Positions 45,858-58,600 of a DNA stretch of 64,000 bases are shown in pieces. Position 1 is the first letter of the stretch; each line of letters opens with the position of its first letter. The stretch spans positions 4,879,501 to 4,943,500 of the forward strand of contig NC_092335.1 of assembly GCF_046630445.1 (NCBI RefSeq). Direction: 5' to 3'. The notes under the pieces were generated by a model that ran no database searches, was not told the origin of the DNA, and saw only the letters and a program-made list of their open reading frames with translations. Made by a program: the position numbers and the translations under genes. This DNA is from Rutidosis leptorrhynchoides (taxonomy: Eukaryota; Streptophyta; Magnoliopsida; Asterales; Asteraceae).

Positions 45858-48800
45858 TGAAATGTCCCGTTCTTATTGATTAAAAACGTTCCATATTAAT
45901 TGATTTCGTTGCGAGGTTTTGACCTCTATATGAGACATTTTTCAAAGACTGCATTCATTTTTAAAACAAACCATAACCTTTATTTCATAAATAAAGGTTT
46001 AAAAAGCTTTACGTAGATTATCAAATAATGATAATCTAAAATATCCTGTTTACACACGACCATTACATAATGGTTTACAATACAAATATGTTACATCGAA
46101 ATTAGTTTCTTGAATGCAGTTTTTACACAATATCATACAAACATGGACTCCAAATCTTGTCCTTATTTTAGTATGCAACAGCGGAAGCTCTTAGTATTCA
46201 CCTGAGAATAAACATGCTTTAAATGTCAACAAAAATGTTGGTGAGTTATAGGTTTAACCTATATATATCAAATCGTAACAATAGACCACAAGATTTCATA
46301 TTTCAATACACATCCCATACATAGAGATAAAAATCATTCATATGGTGAACACCTGGTAACCGACAATAACAAGATGCATATATAAGAATATCCCCATCAT
46401 TCCGGGACACCCTTCGGATATGATATAAATTTCGAAGTACTAAAGCATCCGGTACTTTGGATGGGGTTTGTTAGGCCCAATAGATCTATCTTTAGGATTC
46501 GCGTCAATTAGGGTGTCTGTTCCCTAATTCTTAGATTACCAGACTTTAATAAAAAGGGGCATATTCGATTTCGATAATTCAACCATAGAATGTAGTTTCA
46601 CGTACTTGTGTCTATTTTGTAAATCATTTATAAAACCTGCATGTATTCTCATCCCAAAAATATTAGATTTTAAAAGTGGGACTATAACTCACTTTCACAG
46701 ATTTTTACTTCGTCGGGAAGTAAGACTTGGCCACTGGTTGATTCACGAACCTATAACAATATATACATATATATCAAAGTATGTTCAAAATATATTTACA
46801 ACACTTTTAATATATTTTGATGTTTTAAGTTTATTAAGTCAGCTGTCCTCGTTAGTAACCTACAACTAGTTGTCCACAGTTAGATGTACAGAAATAAATC
46901 GATAAATATTATCTTGAATCAATCCACGACCCAATGTATACGTATCTCAGTATTGATCACAACTCAAACTATATATATTTTGGAATCAACCTCAACCCTG
47001 TATAGCTAACTCCAACATTCACATATAGAGTGTCTATGGTTGTTCCGAAATATATATAGATGTGTCGACATGATAGGTCGAAACATTGTATACGTGTCTA
47101 TGGTATCTCAAGATTACATAATATACAATACAAGTTGATTAAGTTATGGTTGGAATAGATTTGTTACCAATTTTCACGTAGCTAAAATGAGAAAAATTAT
47201 CCAATCTTGTTTTACCCATAACTTCTTCATTTTAAATCCGTTTTGAGTGAATCAAATTGCTATGGTTTCATATTGAACTCTATTTTATGAATCTAAACAG
47301 AAAAAGTATAGGTTTATAGTCGGAAAAATAAGTTACAAGTCGTTTTTGTAAAGGTAGTCATTTCAGTCGAAAGAACGACGTCTAGATGACCATTTTAGAA
47401 AACATACTTCCACTTTGAGTTTAACCATAATTTTTGGATATAGTTTCATGTTCATAATAAAAATCATTTTCTCAGAATAACAACTTTTAAATCAAAGTTT
47501 ATCATAGTTTTTAATTAACTAACCCAAAACAGCCCGCGGTGTTACTACGACGGCGTAAATCCGGTTTTACGGTGTTTTTCGTGTTTCCAGGTTTTAAATC
47601 ATTAAGTTAGCATATCATATAGATATAGAACATGTGTTTAGTTGATTTTAAAAGTCAAGTTAGAAGGATTAACTTTTGTTTGCGAACAAGTTTAGAATTA
47701 ACTAAACTATGTTCTAGTGATTACAAGTTTAAACCTTCGAATAAGATAGCTTTATATGTATGAATCGAATGATGTTATGAACATCATTACTACCTTAATT
47801 TCCTTGGATAAACCTACTGGAAAAGAGAAAAATGGATCTAGCTTCAACGGATCCTTGGATGGCTCGAAGTTCTTGAAGCAGAATCATGACACGAAAACAA
47901 GTTCAAGTAAGATCATCACTTGAAATAAGATTGTTATAGTTATAGAAATTGAACCAAAGTTTGAATATGATTATTACCTTGTATTAGAATGATAACCTAC
48001 TGTAAGAAACAAAGATTTCTTGAGGTTGGATGATCACCTTACAAGATTGGAAGTGAGCTAGCAAACTTGAAAGTATTCTTGATTTTATGAAACTAGAACT
48101 TTTGAAATTTATGAAGAACACTTAGAACTTGAAGATAGAACTTGAGAGAGATCAATTAGATGAAGAAAATTGAAGAATGAAAGTGTTTGTAGGTGTTTTT
48201 GGTCGTTGGTGTATGGATTAGATATAAAGGATATGTAATTTTGTTTTCATGTAAATAAGTCATGAATGATTACTCATATTTTTGTAATTTTATGAGATAT
48301 TTCATGCTAGTTGCCAAATGATGGTTCCCACATGTGTTAGGTGACTCACATGGGCTGCTAAGAGCTGATCATTGGAGTGTATATACCAATAGTACATACA
48401 TCTAAAATCTGTGTATTGTACGAGTACGAATACGGGTGCATACGAGTAGAATTGTTGATGAAACTGAACGAGGATGTAATTGTAAGCATTTTTGTTAAGT
48501 AGAAGTATTTTGATAAGTGTATTGAAGTCTTTCAAAAGTGTATAAATACATATTAAAACACTACATGTATATACATTTTAACTGAGTCGTTAAGTCATCG
48601 TTAGTCGTTACATGTAAATGTTGTTTTGAAACCTTTAGGTTAACGATCTTGTTAAATGTTGTTAATCCAATGTTTATAATATCAAAAGAGATTTTAAATT
48701 ATTATATTATCATGATATTATGATGTACGAATATCTCTTAATATGATATATATACATTAAATGTCGTTACAACGATAATCGTTACATATATGTCTCGTTT

Positions 48801-49109
48801 CAAAATCATTAAGTTAGTAGTCTTGTTTTTACATATGTAGTTCATTGTTAATATACTTAATGATATGTTTAATTATCATAATATAATGTTAACTATATAT
48901 ATAACCATATATATGTCATCATATAGTTTTTACAAGTTTTAACGTTCGTGAATCACCGGTCAACTTGGGTGGTCAATTGTCTATATGAAACCTATTTCAA
49001 TTAATCAAGTCTTAACAAGTTTGATTGCTTAACATGTTGGAAACATTTAATCATGTAAATATCAATCTCAATTAATATATATAAACATGGAAAAGTTCGG
49101 GTCACTACA
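45858..49109 (-). mobile_element. 3' LTR of the inner gypsy element
   Basis: This 3252-bp LTR runs from TGAAATGTCCCG to GTCACTACA. The repeated short ORFs inside (for example 46606-46869 and 48302-48535) occur in every LTR copy and have no protein features. Confidence 0.95.
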
Positions 49110-49124
49110 GTACCTACCCGTTAA
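49110..49124 (-). promoter_or_regulatory. Polypurine tract of the inner gypsy element
   Basis: The minus strand reads TTAACGGGTAGGTAC immediately before the LTR, preceded by GGGACGAAATTTA, and lies just after the gag-pol stop codon. Confidence 0.85.
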
Positions 49125-49144
49125 ATAAATTTCGTCCCGAAATT

Positions 49145-52100
49145 TTAAGCTGTTGAAGGTGTTGACGAATCTTCTGGAAATAGATGCGGGTATTTCTTCT
49201 TCATCTGATCTTCACGCTCCCAGGTGAACTCGGGTCCTCTACGAGCATTCCATCGAACCTTAACAATTGGTATCTTGTTTTGCTTAAGTCTTTTAACCTC
49301 ACGATCCATTATTTCGACGGGTTCTTCGATGAATTGAAGTTTTTCATTGATTTGGATTTCATCTAACGGAATAGTGAGATCTTCTTTAGCAAAACATTTC
49401 TTCAAATTCGAGACGTGGAAAGTGTTATGTACAGCCGCGAGTTGTTGAGGTAACTCAAGTCGGTAAGCTACTGGTCCGACACGATCAATAATCTTGAATG
49501 GTCCAATATACCTTGGATTTAATTTCCCTCGTTTACCAAATCGAACAACGCCTTTCCAAGGTGCAACTTTAAGCATGACCATCTCTCCAATTTCAAATTC
49601 TATATCTTTTCTTTTAATGTCAGCATAGCTCTTTTGTCGACTTTGGGCGGTTTTCAACCGTTGTTGAATTTGGATGATCTTCTCGGTAGTTTCTTGTATA
49701 ATCTCCGGACCCGTAATCTGTCTATCCCCCACTTCACTCCAACAAATCGGAGACCTGCACTTTCTACCATAAAGTGCTTCAAACGGCACCATCTCAATGC
49801 TTGAATGGTAGCTGTTGTTGTAGGAAAATTCTGCTAACGGTAAATGTCGATCCCAACTGTTTCCGAAATCAATAACACATGCTCGTAGCATGTCTTCAAG
49901 CGTTTGTATCGTCCTTTCGCTCTGCCCATCAGTTTGTGGATGATAGGCAGTACTCATGTCTAGACGAGTTCCTAATGCTTGCTGTAATGTCTGCCAGAAT
50001 CTTGAAATAAATCTGCCATCCCTATCAGAGATAATAGAGATTGGTATTCCATGTCTGGAGATGACTTCCTTCAAATACAGTCGTGCTAACTTCTCCATCT
50101 TGTCATCTTCTCTTATTGGCAAGAAGTGTGCTGATTTGGTGAGACGGTCAACTATTACCCAAATAGTATCAAAACCACTTGCAGTCCTTGGCAATTTAGT
50201 GATGAAATCCATGGTAATGTTTTCCCATTTCCATTCCGGGATTTCGGGTTGTTGAAGTAGACCTGATGGTTTCTGATGCTCAGCTTTGACCTTAGAACAC
50301 GTCAAACATTCTCCTACGTATTTAGCAACATCGGCTTTCATACCCGGCCACCAAAAATGTTTCTTGAGATCCTTGTACATCTTCCCCGTTCCAGGATGTA
50401 TTGAGTATCTGGTTTTATGAGCTTCTCTAAGTACCATTTCTCTCATATCTCCAAATTTTGGTACCCAAATCCTTTCAGCCCTATACCGGGTTCCGTCTTC
50501 CCGAATATTAAGATGCTTCTCCGATCCTTTGGGTATTTCATCCTTTAAATTTCCCTCTTTTAAAACTCCTTGTTGCGCCTCCTTTATTTGAGTAGTAATG
50601 TTATTATGAATCATTATATTCATAGATTTTACTCGAATGGGTTCTCTGTCCTTCCTGCTCAAGGCATCGGCTACCACATTTGCCTTCCCCGGGTGGTAAC
50701 GAATCTCAAAGTCGTAATCATTCAATAATTCAATCCACCTACGCTGCCTCATATTCAGTTGTTTCTGATTAAATATGTGTTGAAGACTTTTGTGGTCGGT
50801 ATATATAATACTTTTGACCCCATATAAGTAGTGCCTCCAAGTCTTTAATGCAAAAACAACCGCGCCTAATTCCAAATCATGCGTCGTACAATTTTGTTCG
50901 TGAATCTTCAATTGTCTAGACGCATAAGCAATCACCTTCGTTCGTTGCATTAATACACAACCGAGACCTTGCTTTGATGCATCACAATAAATCACAAAAT
51001 CATCATTCCCTTCAGGCAATGACAATATAGGTGCCGTAGTTAGCTTTTTCTTCAATAACTGAAACGCTTTCTCTTGTTCATCATTCCATTCAAATTTCTT
51101 CCCTTTATGCGTTAATGCAGTCAAGGGTTTTGCTATTCTGGAAAAGTCTTGGATGAACCTTCTGTAGTAACCAGCTAGTCCTAAAAACTGGCGTATGTGT
51201 TTCGGAGTTTTCGGGGTTTCCCACTTTTCAACAGTTTCTATCTTTGCCGGATCCACCTTAATACCTTCTTTGTTCACTATGTGACCGAGGAATTGAACTT
51301 CTTCCAACCAAAATGCACACTTTGAAAACTTAGCGTACAATTCTTCCTTCCTCAATACTTCTAACACCTTTCTCAAATGTTCACCGTGTTCTTGGTCATT
51401 CTTTGAGTAAATAAGTATGTCATCAATGAAAACAATGACAAACTTGTCAAGGTATGGTCCACACACTCGGTTCATAAGGTCCATGAACACAGCTGGTGCA
51501 TTAGTTAAACCAAACGGCATGACCATAAACTCGTAATGACCGTAACGTGTTCTGAAAGCAGTCTTTGGAATATCATCTTCTTTCACCCGCATTTGATGAT
51601 ACCCGGAACGTAAGTCAATCTTTGAATAAACAGACGAGCCTTGTAGTTGATCAAATAAGTCATCGATTCTCGGTAGTGGGTAGCGGTTCTTGATGGTAAG
51701 TTTGTTCAACTCTCGGTAGTCGATACACAACCTGAATGTACCATCTTTCTTCTTGACAAACAAAACAGGAGCTCCCCACGGTGACGTGCTTGGTCGAATG
51801 AAACCACGCTCTAAAAGTTCTTGTAATTGGCTTTGTAGTTCTTTCATCTCGCTGGGTGCGAGTCTGTAAGGAGCACGAGCTATTGGTGCAGCTCCTGGTA
51901 AAAGATCTATTTGAAATTCAACGGATCGATGTGGGGGTAATCCCGGTAATTCTTTCGGAAATACATCAGGAAATTCTTTTGCGACGGGAACATCATTGAT
52001 GCTCTTTTCTTCAGTTTGTACTTTCTCGACGTGTGCTAGAACAGCATAGCAACCTTTTCTTATTAGTTTTTGTGCCTTCAAATTACTAATAAGATGTAGC

Positions 52101-53746
52101 TTCGTGTTGCCCTTTTCTCCGTACACCATTAAGGGTTTTCCTTTTTCTCGTATAATGCGAATTGCATTTTTGTAACAAACGATCTCCGCTTTCACTTCTT
52201 TCAACCAGTCCATACCGATTATCACATCAAAACTCCCTAACTCTACTGGTATCAAATCAATCTTAAATGTTTCGCTAACCAGTTTAATTTCTCGATTCCG
52301 ACATATATTATCTGCTGAAATTAATTTACCATTTGCTAATTCGAGTAAAAATTTACTATCCAAAGGCGTCAATGGACAACTTAATTTAGCACACAAATCT
52401 CTACTCATATAGCTTCTATCCGCACCCGAATCAAATAAAACGTAAGCAGATTTATTGTCAATAAGAAACGTACCCGTAACAAGCTCCGGGTCTTCCTGTG
52501 CCTCTGCCGCATTAATATTGAAAACTCTTCCACGGCCTTGTCCATTCGTATTCTCCTGGTTCGGGCAATTTCTAATAATGTGGCCCGGTTTTCCACATTT
52601 ATAACAAACTACATTGGCATAACTTGCTCCGACACTACTTGCTCCGCCATTACTCGTTCCGACACCATTTGTTCCTTTCGTTCTATTAACCCCTGGTCCG
52701 TAGACCTCACACTTCGCCGCGCTATGACCATTTCTTTTACACTTGTTGCAAAATTTGGTGCAGAACCCCGAGTGATTCTTTTCACACCTTTGGCATAGCT
52801 GCTTCTGATTGTTGTTGTTGTTGCGGTTATTATTGTTGTTGGGATAATTGTTGTAGTTGCTGTTGTTGTTGTTGTTGGGCCATTTATTGTAGTTGCGATT
52901 GATGTTGCGATTGTTGGGATAATTGTTGCGATTATTGTTGTAATTGCTGTTGTTGTTGTATTGGTGATTCTTATCACCGTTTTCCTCCCACTTTCTTTTG
53001 ACTTGCTTCACATTGGCCTCTTCAGCAGTCTGTTCTTTAATTCTTTCTTCAATTTGGTTCACGAGTTTGTGAGCCATTCTACATGCCTGTTGTATGGAGG
53101 CGGGCTCGTGTGAACTTATATCTTCTTGGATTCTTTCCGGTAATCCTTTCACAAATGCGTCGATCTTCTCTTCCTCATCTTCGAATGCTCCCGGACACAA
53201 TAGGCACAATTCTGTGAATCGTCTTTCGTACGTGGTAATATCAAATCCTTGGGTTCGTAACCCTCTAAGTTCTGTCTTGAGCTTATTGACCTCGGTTCTG
53301 GGACGGTACTTCTCGTTCATCAAGTGCTTGAATGCTGACCACGGTAGTGCGTACGCATCGTCTTGTCCCACTTGCTCTAGATAGGTATTCCACCATGTTA
53401 ACGCAGAACCTGTGAAGGTATGCGTAGCGTACTTCACTTTGTCCTCTTCAGTACACTTACTTATGGCAAACACCGATTCGACCTTCTCGGTCCACCGTTT
53501 CAATCCGATCGGTCCTTCGGTTCCATCAAATTCCAAAGGTTTGCAGGCAGTGAATTCTTTGTAGGTGCATCCTACACGATTTCCTGTACTGCTAGATCCA
53601 AGGTTATTGTTGGTATGTAGCGCAGCCTGTACTGCGGCTATGTTTGAAGCTAGAAAAGTACGGAATTCCTCTTCATTCATATTCACGGTGTGTCGAGTAG
53701 TCGGTGCCATTTCCTTCAAAATAGTCAAATGGAACAAGTTAATCAT
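49145..53746 (-). CDS. Gag-pol polyprotein of the inner gypsy element (1533 codons, intact)
   Basis: This polyprotein drives reverse transcription and integration of the element. Gag lies at about 65-230 and an Asn-rich linker at 263-313. Zinc knuckles follow: an atypical C-X2-C-X3-H-X3-C (318-329), then two CCHC knuckles (333-346 and 381-394). Protease has DSGA (439-442). Reverse transcriptase spans about 625-800 with FIDD (773-776). RNase H has D922, E959, D984 and D1027. Integrase has an HHCC finger (about 1110-1150) and D1180, D1241, E1277 with the expected 35-residue spacing. A chromodomain-like end (about 1475-1520) closes the protein. The frame opens at Met1, but Met13 (MAPTTRHTV, 53710) is the likelier start. 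No stop or frameshift is seen, and all catalytic residues I can check are present. Confidence 0.96.
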   Translation of the reverse strand: MINLFHLTILKEMAPTTRHTVNMNEEEFRTFLASNIAAVQAALHTNNNLGSSSTGNRVGCTYKEFTACKPLEFDGTEGPIGLKRWTEKVESVFAISKCTEEDKVKYATHTFTGSALTWWNTYLEQVGQDDAYALPWSAFKHLMNEKYRPRTEVNKLKTELRGLRTQGFDITTYERRFTELCLLCPGAFEDEEEKIDAFVKGLPERIQEDISSHEPASIQQACRMAHKLVNQIEERIKEQTAEEANVKQVKRKWEENGDKNHQYNNNSNYNNNRNNYPNNRNINRNYNKWPNNNNNSNYNNYPNNNNNRNNNNNQKQLCQRCEKNHSGFCTKFCNKCKRNGHSAAKCEVYGPGVNRTKGTNGVGTSNGGASSVGASYANVVCYKCGKPGHIIRNCPNQENTNGQGRGRVFNINAAEAQEDPELVTGTFLIDNKSAYVLFDSGADRSYMSRDLCAKLSCPLTPLDSKFLLELANGKLISADNICRNREIKLVSETFKIDLIPVELGSFDVIIGMDWLKEVKAEIVCYKNAIRIIREKGKPLMVYGEKGNTKLHLISNLKAQKLIRKGCYAVLAHVEKVQTEEKSINDVPVAKEFPDVFPKELPGLPPHRSVEFQIDLLPGAAPIARAPYRLAPSEMKELQSQLQELLERGFIRPSTSPWGAPVLFVKKKDGTFRLCIDYRELNKLTIKNRYPLPRIDDLFDQLQGSSVYSKIDLRSGYHQMRVKEDDIPKTAFRTRYGHYEFMVMPFGLTNAPAVFMDLMNRVCGPYLDKFVIVFIDDILIYSKNDQEHGEHLRKVLEVLRKEELYAKFSKCAFWLEEVQFLGHIVNKEGIKVDPAKIETVEKWETPKTPKHIRQFLGLAGYYRRFIQDFSRIAKPLTALTHKGKKFEWNDEQEKAFQLLKKKLTTAPILSLPEGNDDFVIYCDASKQGLGCVLMQRTKVIAYASRQLKIHEQNCTTHDLELGAVVFALKTWRHYLYGVKSIIYTDHKSLQHIFNQKQLNMRQRRWIELLNDYDFEIRYHPGKANVVADALSRKDREPIRVKSMNIMIHNNITTQIKEAQQGVLKEGNLKDEIPKGSEKHLNIREDGTRYRAERIWVPKFGDMREMVLREAHKTRYSIHPGTGKMYKDLKKHFWWPGMKADVAKYVGECLTCSKVKAEHQKPSGLLQQPEIPEWKWENITMDFITKLPRTASGFDTIWVIVDRLTKSAHFLPIREDDKMEKLARLYLKEVISRHGIPISIISDRDGRFISRFWQTLQQALGTRLDMSTAYHPQTDGQSERTIQTLEDMLRACVIDFGNSWDRHLPLAEFSYNNSYHSSIEMVPFEALYGRKCRSPICWSEVGDRQITGPEIIQETTEKIIQIQQRLKTAQSRQKSYADIKRKDIEFEIGEMVMLKVAPWKGVVRFGKRGKLNPRYIGPFKIIDRVGPVAYRLELPQQLAAVHNTFHVSNLKKCFAKEDLTIPLDEIQINEKLQFIEEPVEIMDREVKRLKQNKIPIVKVRWNARRGPEFTWEREDQMKKKYPHLFPEDSSTPSTA

Positions 53747-53843
53747 ACAGAATATTAAGAGTAGTTAATAGTATTTCGTAGCATAATATGAACTCATTTA
53801 TAAAAGCTTTTTCTTCATATTAGCGTTTTATAAGTTTAAATTC

Positions 53844-53863
53844 GGGTAGTACCTACCCGTTAA
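53844..53863 (-). promoter_or_regulatory. Internal polypurine-tract-like motif of the inner gypsy element
   Basis: The minus strand reads TTAACGGGTAGGTACTACCC, containing the full 15-base polypurine tract of this element. It lies in the 305-base spacer between the F-box ORF and gag, which otherwise has no gene. The spacer could also hold a splice or internal start signal for gag; none is obvious. Confidence 0.5.
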
Positions 53864-54051
53864 GTTCATACTGAGTAGCTAATATACAATTCAACTACTA
53901 CAATTCTATATGAAAAACTGATTATAATAATATTTCGCGTTCAAACTTTTATACAATATTTTACAAACTTACAATACCGCTTATTTTACATAAAGCATGA
54001 AATATAGCACACAATAGCTTTGATACAAGATAGTTGTGAAGATGATTCTAG

Positions 54052-54735
54052 CTAGTACACAAGTCGTTCAGCAAAGGCAATAAAGACACGTAATTCATAC
54101 GTCCAGAAACAAGTCATGCATTCTGGTTTTACTAGGACTACTTCCCATCCTTGGTCTTGTGCAACATAACCGTTATGGCCGTTGATAAGACAGCGTGTTG
54201 TAACGTCGTCAAAGGGACGAGGGTTACGTAATGTCCAACAGTCCCGTAATAATCTAAAAACCTCATTTCTTACCCCAATTACCGACTCCGTCACTTGTGG
54301 AAACGTTTTGTTTAATAGTTGTAGCCCGATGTTCTTGTTCTCACTTTGGTGAGAACCGAACATTACTAATCCGTAAGCATAACATGCTTCTTTATGTTGC
54401 ATGTTAGCCGCTTTTTCTAAATCACGAAGTCCAATATTCGGATATATTGAGTCAAAATAATTTCTTAACCCGTTGCGTAAAATAGCATTTGGGTTCCCCG
54501 CAATATATGCATCAAAGTAAACACATCGTAACTTATGGGTTTCCCAATGTGATATCCCCCATCTTTCAAACGAAAGTCTCTTATAAACCAAGACATTCTT
54601 GGAACGTTCTTCGAATGTCTTACAAACTGATCTCGCCTTAAATAGTTGTGCCGAGGAATTCTGGCCGACTCTAGACAAGATTTCATCAATCATGTCTCCG
54701 GGTAGGTCTCTTAAAATATTAAGTTGTCTATCCAT
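54052..54735 (-). CDS. F-box protein ORF inside the gypsy element (227 codons)
   Basis: Residues about 8-53 form an F-box (LRDLPGDMIDEILSRVG, then LFKARSVCKTF), the part that docks to SKP1 in SCF ubiquitin ligases. Residues about 100-145 resemble a Sel1-like repeat (EKAANMQHKEACYAYGLVMF). The C-terminal part keeps spaced Cys residues (C166, C182, C206, C209) before WTYELRVF. This layout fits, from memory, host F-box proteins of the At2g35280 kind. The ORF is intact, in sense orientation between the primer site and gag, and is not part of gag-pol. A near-identical copy is in the outer element (60890-61544), so capture predates both insertions. Which substrate it would recruit, and whether it is expressed, cannot be read from sequence. 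Confidence 0.8.
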   Translation of the reverse strand: MDRQLNILRDLPGDMIDEILSRVGQNSSAQLFKARSVCKTFEERSKNVLVYKRLSFERWGISHWETHKLRCVYFDAYIAGNPNAILRNGLRNYFDSIYPNIGLRDLEKAANMQHKEACYAYGLVMFGSHQSENKNIGLQLLNKTFPQVTESVIGVRNEVFRLLRDCWTLRNPRPFDDVTTRCLINGHNGYVAQDQGWEVVLVKPECMTCFWTYELRVFIAFAERLVY

Positions 54736-54874
54736 TTTGTGTTTTTAAACTGTAAAATAGACAAGAGTTAGATTCATAAAAAAAAAATACTTATTAATAC
54801 AAGCAATTTTTACATATATCATAAAGCATAAGAACACTATATTACATATATTACACCACACGAATACAACTATC

Positions 54875-55489
54875 TTATTCCGACTCGCTCGTTTCTTCTT
54901 CTTCGGTTTTGGTTCGTTTTGCCAAGTTTCTAGGGATATATGATGTTCCCCTAATACGAGCCGTCGTTGTCCACATTGGTTTAGAAAAACCTGGTGGTTT
55001 AGAGGTTCCCGGGTCATTGTTACAACTTAAGGACTTCGGGCGTTGACGATACATATAAAGTTCATCGGGGTTGGAATTAGATTTCTCTATTTTTATGCCC
55101 TTTCCCTTATTATTTTCTTTTGCCTTTTTAAATTCAGTTGGGGTAATTTCTATAACATCATCGGAATTCTCGTCGGAATCCGATTCATCGGAGAATTGGT
55201 AATCCTCCCAATATTTTGCTTCCTTGGCGGAAACACCATTGACCATAATTAACCTTGGTCGGTTGGTTGAGGATTTTCTTTTACTTAACCGTTTTATTAT
55301 TTCCCCCACCGGTTCTATTTCTTCATCCGGTTCCGATTCTTCTTCCGGTTCCGATTCTTCTTCCGGTTCCGACTCTTCTTCCGGTTCCTCTTCGGGAACT
55401 TGTGAATCAGTCCACGAATCATTCCAATTTACATTTGACTCTTCATTATTATTAGGTGAGTCAATGGGACTTGTTCTAGAGGTAGACAT
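54875..55489 (-). CDS. Acidic repeat protein ORF inside the gypsy element (204 codons)
   Basis: This is the first ORF after the primer site. Residues 1-30 are Ser/Asn-rich. Residues about 32-60 consist of Glu/Pro repeats of the EEESEP type, encoded by near-perfect 18-base tandem units (about 55320-55410). A Lys/Arg block (IIKRLSKRKSS) follows, then a second acidic patch (SDESDSDENSDD) and a basic region with KGKGIKIEK, which could serve as a nuclear signal. I recognise no domain. Like the F-box ORF it is open, in sense orientation and upstream of gag. The corresponding part of the outer element is lost, so conservation cannot be tested here. Confidence 0.65.
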   Translation of the reverse strand: MSTSRTSPIDSPNNNEESNVNWNDSWTDSQVPEEEPEEESEPEEESEPEEESEPDEEIEPVGEIIKRLSKRKSSTNRPRLIMVNGVSAKEAKYWEDYQFSDESDSDENSDDVIEITPTEFKKAKENNKGKGIKIEKSNSNPDELYMYRQRPKSLSCNNDPGTSKPPGFSKPMWTTTARIRGTSYIPRNLAKRTKTEEEETSESE

Positions 55490-55683
55490 CTATCACATAA
55501 TATCAAACGCGTTAAGAGATTAATATATCACATAATATTCACTTGTTAAAAATATATAGTTTCCAACAAAATTTGTTAAGCAATCATTTTTCAAGTAAAC
55601 ACGGTCGAAGTCCAGACTCACTAATGCATCCTAACAAACTAGATAAGACACACTAATGCAAAATTCTGGTTCTCTAAGACCAA

Positions 55684-55696
55684 CGCTCGGATACCA
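55684..55696 (-). promoter_or_regulatory. Primer binding site of the inner gypsy element
   Basis: The minus strand reads TGGTATCCGAGCG, two bases inside the 5' LTR. It differs by one base (C for A) from the initiator-Met site used by E1 and E2. Confidence 0.8.
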
Positions 55697-55698
55697 AC

Positions 55699-58600
55699 TG
55701 AAATGTCCCGTTCTTATTGATTAAAAACGTTCCATATTAATTGATTTCGTTGCGAGGTTTTGACCTCTATATGAGACATTTTTCAAAGACTGCATTCATT
55801 TTTAAAACAAACCATAACCTTTATTTCATAAATAAAGGTTTAAAAAGCTTTACGTAGATTATCAAATAATGATAATCTAAAATATCCTGTTTACACACGA
55901 CCATTACATAATGGTTTACAATACAAATATGTTACATCGAAATTAGTTTCTTGAATGCAGTTTTTACACAATATCATACAAACATGGACTCCAAATCTTG
56001 TCCTTATTTTAGTATGCAACAGCGGAAGCTCTTAGTATTCACCTGAGAATAAACATGCTTTAAATGTCAACAAAAATGTTGGTGAGTTATAGGTTTAACC
56101 TATATATATCAAATCGTAACAATAGACCACAAGATTTCATATTTCAATACACATCCCATACATAGAGATAAAAATCATTCATATGGTGAACACCTGGTAA
56201 CCGACAATAACAAGATGCATATATAAGAATATCCCCATCATTCCGGGACACCCTTCGGATATGATATAAATTTCGAAGTACTAAAGCATCCGGTACTTTG
56301 GATGGGGTTTGTTAGGCCCAATAGATCTATCTTTAGGATTCGCGTCAATTAGGGTGTCTGTTCCCTAATTCTTAGATTACCAGACTTTAATAAAAAGGGG
56401 CATATTCGATTTCGATAATTCAACCATAGAATGTAGTTTCACGTACTTGTGTCTATTTTGTAAATCATTTATAAAACCTGCATGTATTCTCATCCCAAAA
56501 ATATTAGATTTTAAAAGTGGGACTATAACTCACTTTCACAGATTTTTACTTCGTCGGGAAGTAAGACTTGGCCACTGGTTGATTCACGAACCTATAACAA
56601 TATATACATATATATCAAAGTATGTTCAAAATATATTTACAACACTTTTAATATATTTTGATGTTTTAAGTTTATTAAGTCAGCTGTCCTCGTTAGTAAC
56701 CTACAACTAGTTGTCCACAGTTAGATGTACAGAAATAAATCGATAAATATTATCTTGAATCAATCCACGACCCAGTGTATACGTATCTCAGTATTGATCA
56801 CAACTCAAACTATATATATTTTGGAATCAACCTCAACCCTGTATAGCTAACTCCAACATTCACATATAGAGTGTCTATGGTTGTTCCGAAATATATATAG
56901 ATGTGTCGACATGATAGGTCGAAACATTGTATACGTGTCTATGGTATCTCAAGATTACATAATATACAATACAAGTTGATTAAGTTATGGTTGGAATAGA
57001 TTTGTTACCAATTTTCACGTAGCTAAAATGAGAAAAATTATCCAATCTTGTTTTACCCATAACTTCTTCATTTTAAATCCGTTTTGAGTGAATCAAATTG
57101 CTATGGTTTCATATTGAACTCTATTTTATGAATCTAAACAGAAAAAGTATAGGTTTATAGTCAAAAAAATAAGTTACAAGTCGTTTTTGTAAAGGTAGTC
57201 ATTTCAGTCGAAAGAACGACGTCTAGATGACCATTTTAGAAAACATACTTCCACTTTGAGTTTAACCATAATTTTTGGATATAGTTTCATGTTCATAATA
57301 AAAATCATTTTCTCAGAATAACAACTTTTAAATCAAATTTTATCATAGTTTTTAATTAACTAACCCAAAACAGCCCGCGGTGTTACTACGACGGCGTAAA
57401 TCCGGTTTTACGGTGTTTTTCGTGTTTCCAGGTTTTAAATCATTAAGTTAGCATATCATATAGATATAGAACATGTGTTTAGTTGATTTTAAAAGTCAAG
57501 TTAGAAGGATTAACTTTTGTTTGCGAACAAGTTTAGAATTAACTAAACTATGTTCTAGTGATTACAAGTTTAAACCTTCGAATAAGATAGCTTTATATGT
57601 ATGAATCGAATGATGTTATGAACATCATTACTACCTTAATTTCCTTGGATAAACCTACTGGAAAAGAGAAAAATGGATCTAGCTTCAACGGATCCTTGGA
57701 TGGCTCGAAGTTCTTGAAGCAGAATCATGACACGAAAACAAGTTCAAGTAAGATCATCACTTGAAATAAGATTGTTATAGTTATAGAAATTGAACCAAAG
57801 TTTGAATATGATTATTACCTTGTATTAGAATGATAACCTACTGTAAGAAACAAAGATTTCTTGAGGTTGGATGATCACCTTACAAGATTGGAAGTGAGCT
57901 AGCAAACTTGAAAGTATTCTTGATTTTATGAAACTAGAACTTTTGAAATTTATGAAGAACACTTAGAACTTGAAGATAGAACTTGAGAGAGATCAATTAG
58001 ATGAAGAAAATTGAAGAATGAAAGTGTTTGTAGGTGTTTTTGGTCGTTGGTGTATGGATTAGATATAAAGGATATGTAATTTTGTTTTCATGTAAATAAG
58101 TCATGAATGATTACTCATATTTTTGTAATTTTATGAGATATTTCATGCTAGTTGCCAAATGATGGTTCCCACATGTGTTAGGTGACTCACATGGGCTGCT
58201 AAGAGCTGATCATTGGAGTGTATATACCAATAGTACATACATCTAAAAGCTGTGTATTGTACGAGTACGAATACGGGTGCATACGAGTAGAATTGTTGAT
58301 GAAACTGAACGAGGATGTAATTGTAAGCATTTTTGTTAAGTAGAAGTATTTTGATAAGTGTATTGAAGTCTTTCAAAAGTGTATAAATACATATTAAAAC
58401 ACTACATGTATATACATTTTAACTGAGTCGTTAAGTCATCGTTAGTCGTTACATGTAAATGTTGTTTTGAAACCTTTAGGTTAACGATCTTGTTAAATGT
58501 TGTTAATCCAATGTTTATAATATCAAAAGAGATTTTAAATTATTATATTATCATGATATTATGATGTACGAATATCTCTTAATATGATATATATACATTA

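Noticed and set aside
46606-46869. 87-codon ORF, identical at 30682-30945, 46606-46869 and 56447-56710
   Set aside because: It is repeated only because it lies in the gypsy LTR. It has no motif and sits on the strand opposite to the element's transcription.
48302-48535. 77-codon minus-strand ORF, repeated in each gypsy LTR
   Set aside because: It lies upstream of the putative TATA box in the LTR and has no domain; its repetition reflects LTR copying and not selection.
52609-52977. Thr/Ile-rich ORFs opposite or overlapping gag (also 59436-59904)
   Set aside because: They are other-frame readings of the AAC/AAT codon run that encodes the Asn-rich Gag linker.
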